Positions 45,097 through 52,643 of a DNA stretch of 53,418 nucleotides are shown here, in pieces (positions within the stretch are counted from its first letter, which is position 1; each line of letters begins with the position of its first letter). The notes under the pieces were generated by a model that made no database searches, had not been told where the DNA came from, and was given only the letters and a program-made list of their open reading frames with translations. Made by a program: the position numbers and the translations under genes. Source of the DNA: Mesobacillus subterraneus (GTDB lineage: Bacteria > Bacillota > Bacilli > Bacillales > Cytobacillaceae); NCBI RefSeq assembly GCF_000934845.1, contig NZ_JXIQ01000025.1, positions 1-53,418 of the forward strand, in the 5' to 3' direction.

Positions 45097-45800
45097 AAGT
45101 TAACGTAACTTCCTCTAACCCTGGTTTAAAAAGTATCTTTAAGCATCCTGATCAAATTATAACAATGGATGCTAATTTTCTTATTTCTCCAGATAGAAGT
45201 AAACACGCAAAATATTGTTTTGGTTTCCCTAAATTTAAAGAAGTGTGGCTAGACCCAATCTTTGTGGCATTCCCTAACTTAGCGATACACGAGGCCGTCT
45301 ATGATGAGTTGGTTATACCGTCCGTTCAGTCTTATATTGATAGTCAAATTAATAGTACTCCACGTCGCCTAGTTGTTCATCAAGATGAGGCTTTAACTCC
45401 TGAAGAAAAAGTGTTAAGAGATTCCATTGAAGAGAAAATCTTTCCATTAACCAAGTATGAGCCACTACTAGATAATAAAGAGGATTGTGGTGAAGTGAAG
45501 TCCCTAGCTTTCATTGCGGTAAAAGAATTACTGTACTTTGCTGCTAATGATTCGAATGCTATTCAATTGGTTGAAAAGGCTGAAGAGTGGACTACGGGAC
45601 TAGATAATGTACAAGCTATCAAAATGTATGAACTTATTTATTATTTATACAAAATGGATTTCGGTGATAGACAATCTTTGAGAATACTTTACAAATATCA
45701 ATATTATCTAACACCTTATGAAAAAAAGAATAATCCAGAATGGGGACAATTTGTTGAGGGAATGGATATCCTATATCCCTCTATTTTGAATGAAGATTAA
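45093..45800 (+). CDS. PIN-like nuclease-domain protein (probable toxin)
   Basis: A 235-residue protein. The order MDANFL (Asp26), HEAVYDEL (Glu67/Asp71), DCGE (Asp131/Glu134) and AANDSNA (Asp153) matches the acidic quartet of PIN-domain ribonucleases. The last 70 residues are helical and unassigned. Its four-base overlap with the ImmA-type gene makes a three-gene XRE-protease-PIN operon. The PIN assignment is by pattern and not certain. Confidence 0.65.
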   Translation: MKVNVTSSNPGLKSIFKHPDQIITMDANFLISPDRSKHAKYCFGFPKFKEVWLDPIFVAFPNLAIHEAVYDELVIPSVQSYIDSQINSTPRRLVVHQDEALTPEEKVLRDSIEEKIFPLTKYEPLLDNKEDCGEVKSLAFIAVKELLYFAANDSNAIQLVEKAEEWTTGLDNVQAIKMYELIYYLYKMDFGDRQSLRILYKYQYYLTPYEKKNNPEWGQFVEGMDILYPSILNED

Positions 45801-45805
45801 CGAAC

Positions 45806-45858
45806 CCACCAAGAAACCACCCGAAACCTAGATGCTAACTCGGTGGGTTGCTAGTTTT
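45806..45858 (+). terminator. Possible terminator of the XRE-ImmA-PIN operon
   Basis: AACCCACC and GGTGGGTT arms around a long loop six bases after the PIN-like stop; only a short T-run follows. Confidence 0.4.
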
Positions 45859-46004
45859 CCGCTATTTTTTCTTCTTCCTTCTCGGCCGTTTCACCTTCAA
45901 TTTGTACGAGAGTTTGTCTTCTAGATAACACTCCCATTCAATACCCGTGCTAAGTTTATAAACAATCCGACTATATCGCGGTAAATGGTTCCACCTTCTA
46001 CAAG

Positions 46005-46345
46005 TCATTCAAAAATATCAGCTCTGAAGGCGATGAGGTGCTTCAGTGGATCAAACTCTGGCATGTCCTTTAATTCATTACTTAGCCACTCCAGTTCAGT
46101 AAGATACTTTGCAGCCTTTTCCTGTCGCTCCTCAAACGCATAAAGCTGATTTTTCAACTTCACAATCTCATTCGTTAAGTACGACCCGCTTTGTATCTTG
46201 TCCAGCTTGATTAAGCTCTTCATCTACCGCTTCATATAATTCTTGATTGAGTTGCTCCATCATTATTTCTATTTCTTCGATCTTGGTTTGTTCTCGCTTG
46301 GTTAAGTCTGTCCTTGCTGCTGAAGCTTCCACTTCAAATTGAAAA
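46005..46345 (-). pseudogene. Coiled-coil protein remnant with frameshift
   Basis: Two minus frames join across one frameshift near 46195: TDLTKREQTKIEEIEIMMEQ in one and YLTNEIVKLKNQLYAFEE through EFDPLKHLIAFRADIFE in the other. A coiled coil followed by FDPLKHLI resembles the tail of large serine recombinases, but that is tentative. The 5' part is missing at the REP-like unit 46362-46404. Confidence 0.45.
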
Positions 46346-46361
46346 CGATCATACTATACTA

Positions 46362-46404
46362 TTTGTAAAAAAATGGTGGGACAAGGTACCTGTCCCTCCG
46401 TCCC
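46362..46404 (+). repeat. REP-like palindromic unit, copy 8
   Basis: TTTGTAAAAAAATGGTGGGAC, AAGGTACCTGTCCC, TCCGTCCC. Confidence 0.75.
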
Positions 46405-46468
46405 TTCCTGTAATTCTTAGAGTGAATAATGTATAATAAGGCTAAATAAATGAAAGTAGGGGATGTTA

Positions 46469-46699
46469 ATGGAGCCTATAAGAATTGAACATGATGACAT
46501 AAAAAAAGCAATTGAATCTGGTCATTCTTACATCCAAGTTGGGAAAAGAAAATTTTTATTGATGGAAGTAGAGGCTATTGGTGACGATGTTTGTTATGAA
46601 GTTACTGATCCGGAAGAAGAAATGCAATTAAGAGCTGCTATAGATCAAGATAACCCAATTCTATCAGATGAAGAAATAAATAAAATGTTAAAGAGTTAA
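46469..46699 (+). CDS. Small acidic protein, probable antitoxin
   Basis: A 76-residue acidic protein (begins MEPIRIEHDDIKKAIESGH, ends LSDEEINKMLKS) without a clear DNA-binding motif. ATG at 46469 is six bases after GGGG; an ATG two codons earlier has no spacing. It is three bases upstream of a ParE/RelE-like gene, the usual antitoxin position. Confidence 0.6.
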   Translation: MEPIRIEHDDIKKAIESGHSYIQVGKRKFLLMEVEAIGDDVCYEVTDPEEEMQLRAAIDQDNPILSDEEINKMLKS

Positions 46700-46702
46700 A
46701 AC

Positions 46703-47086
46703 ATGAAAATATTATGGAGAAAATCAGCAATTACTTCATTATTAGAATTAGATCGTTGGAGAGGTAGTATTGAATTGCCTCCAATTGCACCGTACTTAAA
46801 AGACACCATTCACCAGTATTTCGCAAACCAGGATTTCACAATACATATTCCTGGCCGGCACATTCTCATTCAAAAAATGCCGGTAGACCTACGAATGGTT
46901 CTAGTTTTTATTGGAAAATCAGATCCTTACAAAGTCTTTTACAGAATAACAACAAGTCAAATTGAAATATTTTTAATTCGCCACCCACATCAAAATTCAA
47001 CTAGCATGATGATCCTCCCCATCTTCTTCTATTACTTTCAGTTCCCTCCTCATCAAACCTTACGTGAGCTTTCGTTGAGGTTATGA
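46703..47086 (+). CDS. ParE/RelE-like toxin
   Basis: A 127-residue basic protein. KILWRKSAITSLLELDRW at the start and DPYKVFYRITTSQIEIFLIRHPHQ near residues 75-98 have the strand-helix pattern and final RHP motif of the ParE/RelE toxin fold. The last 28 residues after the His motif are unlike the family and may be a read-through into other sequence. Confidence 0.6.
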   Translation: MKILWRKSAITSLLELDRWRGSIELPPIAPYLKDTIHQYFANQDFTIHIPGRHILIQKMPVDLRMVLVFIGKSDPYKVFYRITTSQIEIFLIRHPHQNSTSMMILPIFFYYFQFPPHQTLRELSLRL

Positions 47087-47301
47087 AGGCATATCTGCCG
47101 ATTCCACTTTTCAAAGATCCTGTTATTACCACCAATTGGCAGCATATTTTTCCAACAATAACGGAAAACAATGGCACGATCTCCCACATCAAAGTCCAAG
47201 TGATGACTCTTAATTCTTGAAAAACTGTTCAATTTTCACTTGACGGTTACACTCCCTGTCTTCCTGCCTCATGTATGTAGTAACTACCGTACTTAAAATT
47301 G

Positions 47302-47341
47302 CTGTAAAAAAATGGTGGGACGAAACCTGTTCCTGTGTCCC
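47302..47341 (+). repeat. REP-like palindromic unit, copy 9
   Basis: GCTGTAAAAAAATGGTGGGAC, GAAACCTGTTCC, TGTGTCCC; central palindrome shortened. Confidence 0.65.
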
Positions 47342-47406
47342 TCACATTGGGCCGTAAACAGTAAAGAAGCGAAATCCTGTAGATGAATCTTGTACACCCC
47401 ATACCA

Positions 47407-47441
47407 GTTGTAAAAAATGGTGGGACAAGGAAGCTGTCCCT
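47407..47441 (+). repeat. REP-like palindromic unit, copy 10
   Basis: GTTGTAAAAAATGGTGGGAC, AAGGAAGCTGTCCC; the final TGTCCC is lost. Confidence 0.65.
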
Positions 47442-47496
47442 GCGGACCTTCATATTATCAAGATTTTAAAGTCGAAATAAGTTAGGAATGAAACTA

Positions 47497-47669
47497 ATGA
47501 CGAAAACACGAATTATAAATGCTATTGGGCTGATATTTATAATTTTTCTGGGAATTGTTAAGATATTCTTTTCGGAACAATTTTCATTAATAACTACTGG
47601 TTTTGGCGGATGGTCTGTGTTATTCTTGGACTTGTTTTAGCATTTTATAAGCCAAGATTACAAAAATAG
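47497..47669 (+). pseudogene. Small two-helix membrane protein with a frameshift
   Basis: ATG at 47497 with AGGAA upstream gives TKTRIINAIGLIFIIFLGIV, then SLITTGF; a frame change near 47608 restores CVILGLVLAFYKPRLQK before TAG 47667-47669. The two helices and basic tail read naturally only across the shift, so the gene is either broken or carries a sequencing slip. A terminator follows. Confidence 0.5.
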
Positions 47670-47689
47670 CCTACTTAATAAGTTTGACT

Positions 47690-47722
47690 CTAGCCCTTTG
47701 AGAAGTTCAAGGGTTTTTTTTA
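47690..47722 (+). terminator. Rho-independent terminator
   Basis: AGCCCTT / AAGGGTT stem with a 10-base loop, then eight T. Confidence 0.7.
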
Positions 47723-47799
47723 TTAGAATTTGTTAAATCTAGCATTACAAGAAAACAAAAGCAGTTTGACACGAAATCAACTGCTTCTTCTATTATGTA

Positions 47800-48039
47800 T
47801 CACACTCTCAAGACTTCACTCAGGAACTATATGTCAAAACTAAATCAATGGAGCATCTGCTCATGCAAATCGAGCGCTATGCAGACGGCAATCTTTCCAC
47901 AAGCAAAGGCTCCATCCACACAATGAACGTCGCCTCCATCTTCGCTAGAGAAGTGGAACCCAGCCAAATCCCTTTAAAGAAAAATCAATTCGCAACAATA
48001 AATGAAAATAAATCCTACAGCACAAAAGACTTAGAATAA
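47800..48039 (+). pseudogene. 5'-truncated copy of the 87-residue gene
   Basis: In frame, HSQDFTQELYVKTKSMEHLL and SQIPLKKNQFATINENKSY match the gene at 27275-27538 from residue 12 to the end. The first dozen codons and the ribosome binding site are missing. An ATG at 47848 could only start a 63-residue fragment. Confidence 0.6.
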
Positions 48040-48048
48040 CCCGATCAC

Positions 48049-48087
48049 AAAAAATCCGCCAAGATACATTATCCAGGCGGATTTTTG
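48049..48087 (+). terminator. Terminator-like hairpin of the composite repeat, copy 4
   Basis: AAAAATCCGCC pairs with GGCGGATTTTT, right after the truncated gene copy. Confidence 0.55.
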
Positions 48088-48165
48088 TTTATTCATTCTC
48101 ACACTCACACCACCCGACACCCACACCCCACGACTCCATGCCCCATGCATGTAACCACCATACCA

Positions 48166-48208
48166 GTTGTAAAAAAATGGTGGGACAAGGTACCTGTCCC
48201 TGTGTCCC
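48166..48208 (+). repeat. REP-like palindromic unit, copy 11
   Basis: GTTGTAAAAAAATGGTGGGAC, AAGGTACCTGTCCC, TGTGTCCC. Confidence 0.75.
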
Positions 48209-48225
48209 TTTACACTTGAATATTT

Positions 48226-48540
48226 TTATTTTCCTAACTCCAGCAAATCCTCTAAAGGCTCATAACCTTTATCATTGAAAACGTACTTCTGCACTTCACC
48301 ATTGATGGTGGCAGTGATCAGCCCCATCACCTGACCTGGATTCTTCTGAAAGGTCATGGGTAGCTCACCAAATAACTCGGACCCGAAGGATGATTCAATG
48401 AAGTCCAGTTTATTAAGATGAATTGTCCTGATGAAGTTCAAGATGTTAAACTTGATCTGTTCTTCGAGACTCAAGTCTACTGCTTTCAGCATTTTCTTTA
48501 CTTCTATTTCTGAATACTTCAATTGGCCATCCTCTTTCAT
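48226..48540 (-). CDS. Hypothetical 104-residue protein
   Basis: No known domain recognised; mixed helices and an acidic C-terminus. Its ATG follows the stop of the pRiA4b ORF-3-like gene by one base, so the two form an operon. The stop is 18 bases from the REP-like unit at 48166-48208. Confidence 0.6.
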   Translation of the reverse strand: MKEDGQLKYSEIEVKKMLKAVDLSLEEQIKFNILNFIRTIHLNKLDFIESSFGSELFGELPMTFQKNPGQVMGLITATINGEVQKYVFNDKGYEPLEDLLELGK

Positions 48541-48541
48541 T

Positions 48542-49273
48542 TCACTTCCTATACTTATCCTCGATCACTTTGTAGTTCTCATGATTAATCTTGTCCCACT
48601 CGGTTTTCTTGTAATCAAGACCTTTGAGTCTGGCATTAATCCATTCAGGATTGTACTCTCTGAAATTCCAATCCTCAACCCAAGCCTTCATGTCACCATG
48701 CTCTGGATGCTTTGGATCCCTGTAGGCTTCTAGAAATTCATAAAACCCATGAATCCCGCCGACATCTTCTGGCGGTGCTGTCTCAGCTCCATCAAGTAGA
48801 GTTGGGTATCCGAAGTAATAATCATCAACGATTTCTTCAAGTTTAATGGTAAACCGCCAGTCATCCCCAAAGTCATAGTTGTATCGGATTTCTTTATACT
48901 TTTCCAGGTAATCATCAATCTTCAGTCCAGTAGGCTTTCTGACCTCAATCTTTAATCGCTCCTGGTGGTTCTGTTCAAACTGAAGCATATTGGCAGGCAT
49001 TGATTTCAGCCGATCTTCATAATACTTTTTATTCTTTATGTAGTGCTGGTGTTCCATGTATGCTTCTTCATTATCTGTGACGATTCTATTCTCTTCCGGT
49101 AGATCAAACTCATACAGATGATAACCACCTCCAGGATAACCACTCTGAAAGTTGCTCACATTTTGGATAATATCATGAAGCCTTCTATATGTAGCCCCTG
49201 CTGGCATTATAACTCTTCTCCAAATCAATGGACTTGATTCTTCTAGTTCTATTTTGATTATATATGATTTCAT
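48542..49273 (-). CDS. Plasmid pRiA4b ORF-3-like family protein
   Basis: A 243-residue protein of the IS1096/pRiA4b ORF-3-like family: IKIELEESSPLIWRRVIMPA at the start, YNYDFGDDWRFTI in the middle and PPEDVGGIHGFYEF afterwards, all family hallmarks. Function unknown; genes of this family are frequent in mobile and accessory regions. Confidence 0.85.
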   Translation of the reverse strand: MKSYIIKIELEESSPLIWRRVIMPAGATYRRLHDIIQNVSNFQSGYPGGGYHLYEFDLPEENRIVTDNEEAYMEHQHYIKNKKYYEDRLKSMPANMLQFEQNHQERLKIEVRKPTGLKIDDYLEKYKEIRYNYDFGDDWRFTIKLEEIVDDYYFGYPTLLDGAETAPPEDVGGIHGFYEFLEAYRDPKHPEHGDMKAWVEDWNFREYNPEWINARLKGLDYKKTEWDKINHENYKVIEDKYRK

Positions 49274-49284
49274 TTACTGAGCAC

Positions 49285-49575
49285 CTCCATTTAAGCTTTG
49301 AGAATGAGCACCACTCGCAGCGAGCATATGCTTTGACCTATTTTCCCACCCACTCTGAATAATTGTTTTCTCGTCTTTATTTAACAACTTCTTTTATTTC
49401 TCTACTAGCACTTGATATTCATTTACCATATTCTCTACCTATGAACTTCTTTTAGTCCTCTTTATATTAGAGTACAGTGAAGAATAAAAATCCAAACTCC
49501 CATCAGTTAAGTAAATTTCCCTAGTTAAATACTCTAGTAGTTCTTTCACATTAGATGAAATTTCTAATACATACA
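49285..49575 (-). pseudogene. Decayed hypothetical gene
   Basis: One minus frame gives MYVLEISSNVKELLEYLTRE, FYSSLYSNIKRTKRSS, then after an in-frame stop VENMVNEYQVLVEK and another stop before KKLLNKDEKTIIQSGWENR. Two stops and no recognised domain. Confidence 0.45.
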
Positions 49576-49582
49576 TAAATTG

Positions 49583-50348
49583 CTACAAACTACGAAATAA
49601 AGTGTCAAAAAAGATTGTACGAGCATCTTTTTTATCTTCAGGTCTAAGTTCATCTGCTAATTGAGCAATTTTATCTCTTAGCTTATTTAATTTATCTAAA
49701 CTCTTTTCTTTTGTTGGATCTGTTGCATGATATGTAGCAAAGATTAAACTTTCCAATAATTGAGCACTAATCGTTTTGTTTGTTAGAAATCCCTATTCTG
49801 GAAGGCACATACTAATCGAAACTATCCTGCGTCCTTTCCATTCTAACGTCGTGTATGGAGAACTTTCTTTCTCTTCCTGATATAACTTCATGAAGTTATT
49901 CTTTTGTAAGTAAACTCTATGACGGAGTATTTGTTTTTGTGCATTTAACATTCCGTCACCTAGACTGCGTAAAACTTCCACGTCATCACCTAATTGAAAT
50001 TCATCTGGAAGTGACCGTTTTTTAATTTCCAAAAATACTTTTCCCTTTCCTGTTTCTAACACAACATCACATTGTCCTTTTTCTTCCGGATTAGTTATTG
50101 AATAGTGCCCAATTTTATATGGAATGTTCTTAGCATTTAAGCTATCTTTTACATGATCTTCAATGGAGTCTCCCAAGTTTCTATCCAGATTTGAAACTTT
50201 AGCGTCTTTAAGTATTTGATGTATAACTCTACAAAAAGAATAGCCGCAAAAATGAGATGATATCATAAAGTATGTGTCTTCCCTTATTTTTACTAAGGGT
50301 TTATCAAAGAGATTTGCAGGTGTCAAGATTTGGGCATATTCTTTATTG
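49583..50348 (-). pseudogene. PD-(D/E)xK-like nuclease gene, REP-truncated, with amber stop
   Basis: The frame reads SIEDHVKDSLNAKNIPYKIG, then KGQCDVVLETGKGKVFLEIKK: Asp, Glu-x-Lys spacing of a restriction-endonuclease-like core. A TAG at about 49793 interrupts it; the same frame then continues GFLTNKTISAQLLESLIF to a natural stop at 49583. The 5' end starts inside the REP-like unit at 50349-50383, so the original N-terminus is lost. Confidence 0.6.
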
Positions 50349-50383
50349 GGGACACAGGGACAGGTTCCTTGTCCCTGTGTCCC
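50349..50383. repeat. REP-like palindrome, extended form
   Basis: GGGGACACAGGGACA and TGTCCCTGTGTCCC are near-perfect inverted arms around GGTTCCT; the usual poly-A leader is absent. It is fused to a nuclease gene on the left and to composite-repeat sequence on the right. Confidence 0.7.
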
Positions 50384-50437
50384 TCTGAATAACCCGATCA
50401 CAAAAAATCCGCCAAGACACATTGCACAGTGATAATC

Positions 50438-50590
50438 ATGGAAACATTTCTTGAATTCTTGCGTGAAGTTCTGAAGGAAGTAGTGCGTGAAATAAGCGCC
50501 TATTTCTTTCGGAAAAGCATTCTAGATCTAAAACACAAGAAAACCACCCCGCGCCGTCGCAAGCATAGGGGTGGTTCTCAACATAAATAA
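50438..50590 (+). CDS. Possible 50-residue amphipathic basic protein
   Basis: ATG at 50438 gives an N-terminal amphipathic helix (METFLEFLREVLKEVVREI) and a basic tail (KKTTPRRRKHRGG). There is no good ribosome binding site. The tail codons fold into a hairpin (ACCACCCC/GGGGTGGT), so it may be a real small gene whose end doubles as a terminator. I do not recognise it. Confidence 0.4.
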   Translation: METFLEFLREVLKEVVREISAYFFRKSILDLKHKKTTPRRRKHRGGSQHK

Positions 50591-50870
50591 AACCGCTTCT
50601 TCGCTGTTTATATTCAGCTGCACCTTTTATTCTACCATATTCTTATACCCTACTACTCTACAATCTTCAACAAAATCCCGAAAATGACAGTGGATTGCGC
50701 CACCCTAGACACAAAAAATACTCTGCGCCAATTCCTCAGAGCTTTTCCAAAAAATCTCAGATTCGAAACATACTTTTCGAGTTTTCTATTCTACAAATCT
50801 CGACAAATTTCGGGAAGTGACAGGCACCCTTCTTTATGCCCCTTGAATGCGACCACCACAACATACCAAT
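50591..50870 (+). repeat. Gene-free tract with a dispersed repeat
   Basis: 50690-50835 repeats the segment at 37775-37905 (shared AAATCTCGACAAATTTCGG and GTGACAGGCACCCTTCTTT). No gene seen. Confidence 0.55.
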
Positions 50871-50912
50871 TGTAAAAAAATGGTGGGACAGGGAACCTGT
50901 CCCTGTGTCCCT
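50871..50912 (+). repeat. REP-like palindromic unit, copy 12
   Basis: TGTAAAAAAATGGTGGGAC, AGGGAACCTGTCCC, TGTGTCCC. Its right edge abuts the terminator of the GNAT pair. Confidence 0.75.
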
Positions 50913-50925
50913 CCCCCGCACAAAA

Positions 50926-50955
50926 AAGAACCCTGTATTTTAACGGGTTCGGTCT
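50926..50955 (-). terminator. Terminator of the GNAT operon
   Basis: On the minus strand GAACCC pairs with GGGTTC and is followed by TTTTTTG; about 95 bases after the GNAT stop. Confidence 0.6.
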
Positions 50956-51050
50956 CAAAACACTAATTACACATATAAGTCTAATGCTATTGATAAAATA
51001 ATTAAAAAAGAACCTGGAATGTTCCAAGCTCTGTTATCTAATGGTATCTA

Positions 51051-51587
51051 TTAAAATCTTAGATAGGCTAATATTTTTTGGTTATTATTAATTTGAAGAA
51101 TTTTAAATTCATTTTTCAAATAAAAATCATTTAAATATGGATTATCATCATATTCTACACACACTATTCGTAAACCTAATAAATCGTATATAAGTTCACA
51201 GTTCTCTAATGCAAAACCTAAGATAACATCCCCGCTAATTTCACCCTTATAACTATCGGATCTTCCTAGCTGGGCTATTAAAATCGAATTAAATACTTTA
51301 GCACTTTTATTTCCGGCTAATTTCCTTCTTGATTCATTTGAAACTTCGTCTGTAATTTCAAAAGGTTTTGCTAAAAGAGTAAAATAACCAATTATTTCAT
51401 CATTATTTTCATCATCCACCACTAGACTAGTACGAGTTAAAGCTCTTTTTTCATTTGGAATTGCATTAAAGTGTAGAAATGTTTCCACATCTTTGTTCTT
51501 TATGCTTCGGAAAAATGATAAGTATAGATAAATATCAGCCTCTTCTTGAGTTGCCTCAATTAAGCTTGATAAACTAACTATTTGCAT
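51051..51587 (-). CDS. GNAT-fold acetyltransferase, possible toxin
   Basis: A 178-residue protein with GNAT-like order: acidic helix start, TSLVVDDENNDEIIGYFTLL strand pair, ILIAQLGRS (the motif A entry, with Q-x-x-G-R/K-like LGRSDSYKG), then LRIVCVEYDDNPYLNDFYLK near the end. Acetyltransferases with a small upstream partner form toxin pairs that modify aminoacyl-tRNA. Its ATG overlaps the upstream small gene by ten bases. Confidence 0.7.
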   Translation of the reverse strand: MQIVSLSSLIEATQEEADIYLYLSFFRSIKNKDVETFLHFNAIPNEKRALTRTSLVVDDENNDEIIGYFTLLAKPFEITDEVSNESRRKLAGNKSAKVFNSILIAQLGRSDSYKGEISGDVILGFALENCELIYDLLGLRIVCVEYDDNPYLNDFYLKNEFKILQINNNQKILAYLRF

Positions 51588-51754
51588 TTTCTAGAATTTA
51601 ATATTCTTGCTGCATTAGCAATTCTTTCTGATTTATTAAGCTTTATATCATTAAATACATTTGCATGTCTAATTTTAGTGCGTGGAGACGATATAATTTT
51701 TTTAGATGCTTCTTCATCTAGAGTAAATCGTTGAAAAATTGTTTCCGTAGCCAT
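51578..51754 (-). CDS. Small partner of the GNAT protein, probable antitoxin
   Basis: A 58-residue protein beginning MATETIFQRFTLDEEASKKI. It does not look like the ribbon-helix-helix DUF1778 antitoxin of the best-known GNAT pairs. ATG at 51754 follows AGGAGG by eight bases; an in-frame ATG at 51778 has no such site. The ten-base overlap suggests coupled translation. Confidence 0.65.
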   Translation of the reverse strand: MATETIFQRFTLDEEASKKIISSPRTKIRHANVFNDIKLNKSERIANAARILNSRKCK

Positions 51755-51778
51755 TTCAACATCCTCCTTATCGCACAT

Positions 51779-52007
51779 ACTATCACCCCAATTTGAAAAG
51801 TAGTAGTTAGTATATGCATTCCTTGATAAAATTATACCACCTTATTATAAATAATTCCACAGTAGATGTGTCATGAAAACTTAGACAATTCGTCATATAT
51901 TTAAAAAGGAAATTTTACTGTATTCGGTTCAAATAGTTACATTAACAAGGTATCCATTTAAAATGTAGTGTTGGTAATTTTATTGTTAACTTTCAGAGTG
52001 CCTCGTA
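51779..52007. other. AT-rich spacer, no gene
   Basis: Promoter region of the GNAT pair and the left junction of the prophage relic. The tape-measure gene that normally follows the tail chaperone is missing here. Confidence 0.45.
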
Positions 52008-52211
52008 CTATATCCCCACCGGAATCACATCATCAATCGATAGATCCTCCATGGGTTTGGCCATTCCAGTAAATTGTTTGTAGCATTCCCATAAATCCAT
52101 CAAATACCCAAGCGGCAAAAGCCATGCTTCCTCTTCCTGACGATGTAGATGAACCGTGCCATAATAAAGTAGTCGGATAAACAGCTCGTCATCGCTTACC
52201 CGACTTCCTCG
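52008..52211 (-). CDS. Tail-assembly chaperone GT extension (by -1 frameshift)
   Basis: A 67-codon frame without its own start: after the slippery site it gives RGSRVSDDELFIRLLYYGT, through MDLWECYKQFTGMAKPME, to TAG 52008-52010. It is the T part of a G-GT fusion. In tailed phages such a -1 shift yields a minor longer chaperone that recruits the tape-measure protein. Confidence 0.75.
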   Translation of the reverse strand, partial: RGSRVSDDELFIRLLYYGTVHLHRQEEEAWLLPLGYLMDLWECYKQFTGMAKPMEDLSIDDVIPVGI

Positions 52212-52621
52212 TTTTTTGAGGGCTCACTCTCAATATGCCGTTTAGTTCCTTTCTTCATGCTGGCCATAATGGCGTTTTTGTACTCTGCCAATTCAAAAGG
52301 TGTGGTCAATAGTTCAATCTCTTCTTCTGACAGCAGCTCTTTCTTCGCATCCTTATTTCTCAGATTATGAATCAGAATCGATTGGTTAGACAACAGCGTA
52401 ATCAACCATACGATCTCATCTAAAGCAAGTTCAAAATCCTTCGTGTTCATCAGTTTATTTCCAAGATTCTCAAGACCACCATAGCGCTTAGCAATTTCCT
52501 TCGTTGCCTTCGTAGTCAAAATTAACCTGTATTCCTCGCCACCTATTTCAATGACAGCACTTCTTTCATTCGCAGCAGTATCTATCTCCAAAGGTGTACC
52601 CTCTATTTTTTCATTTCCCAC
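52196..52621 (-). CDS. Phage tail-assembly chaperone (G)
   Basis: A 141-residue acidic protein (VIEIGGEEYRLILTTKATKEIAKRYGG) typical of tail-assembly chaperones of Siphoviridae-type prophages in Firmicutes. It lies between a tail-tube gene end and the expected tape-measure position. The last codons contain the frameshift site (52211-52217). Confidence 0.78.
   Translation of the reverse strand: MGNEKIEGTPLEIDTAANERSAVIEIGGEEYRLILTTKATKEIAKRYGGLENLGNKLMNTKDFELALDEIVWLITLLSNQSILIHNLRNKDAKKELLSEEEIELLTTPFELAEYKNAIMASMKKGTKRHIESEPSKNEEVG
52211..52217 (-). promoter_or_regulatory. -1 ribosomal frameshift slippery site
   Basis: The minus strand reads TCA AAA AAC in the G frame, that is A-AAA-AAC, a canonical slippery heptamer. 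Slipping back one base leads exactly into the open GT frame. Confidence 0.8.
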
Positions 52622-52643
52622 TTTTCATCCATCCTTCCTATTT

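Larger units (their letters stand above)
47087..47496. other. Spacer with two REP-like units
   Basis: A 44-codon frame (47083-47217) gives LPIPLFKDPVITTNWQHIF but has no ribosome binding site and no family I recognise. The rest is repeat sequence. Confidence 0.4.

Noticed and set aside
27921-50912. Many short palindromic repeats, as in a CRISPR array
   Set aside because: Spacing is irregular (hundreds to thousands of bases), genes lie between copies, and no cas gene is present.
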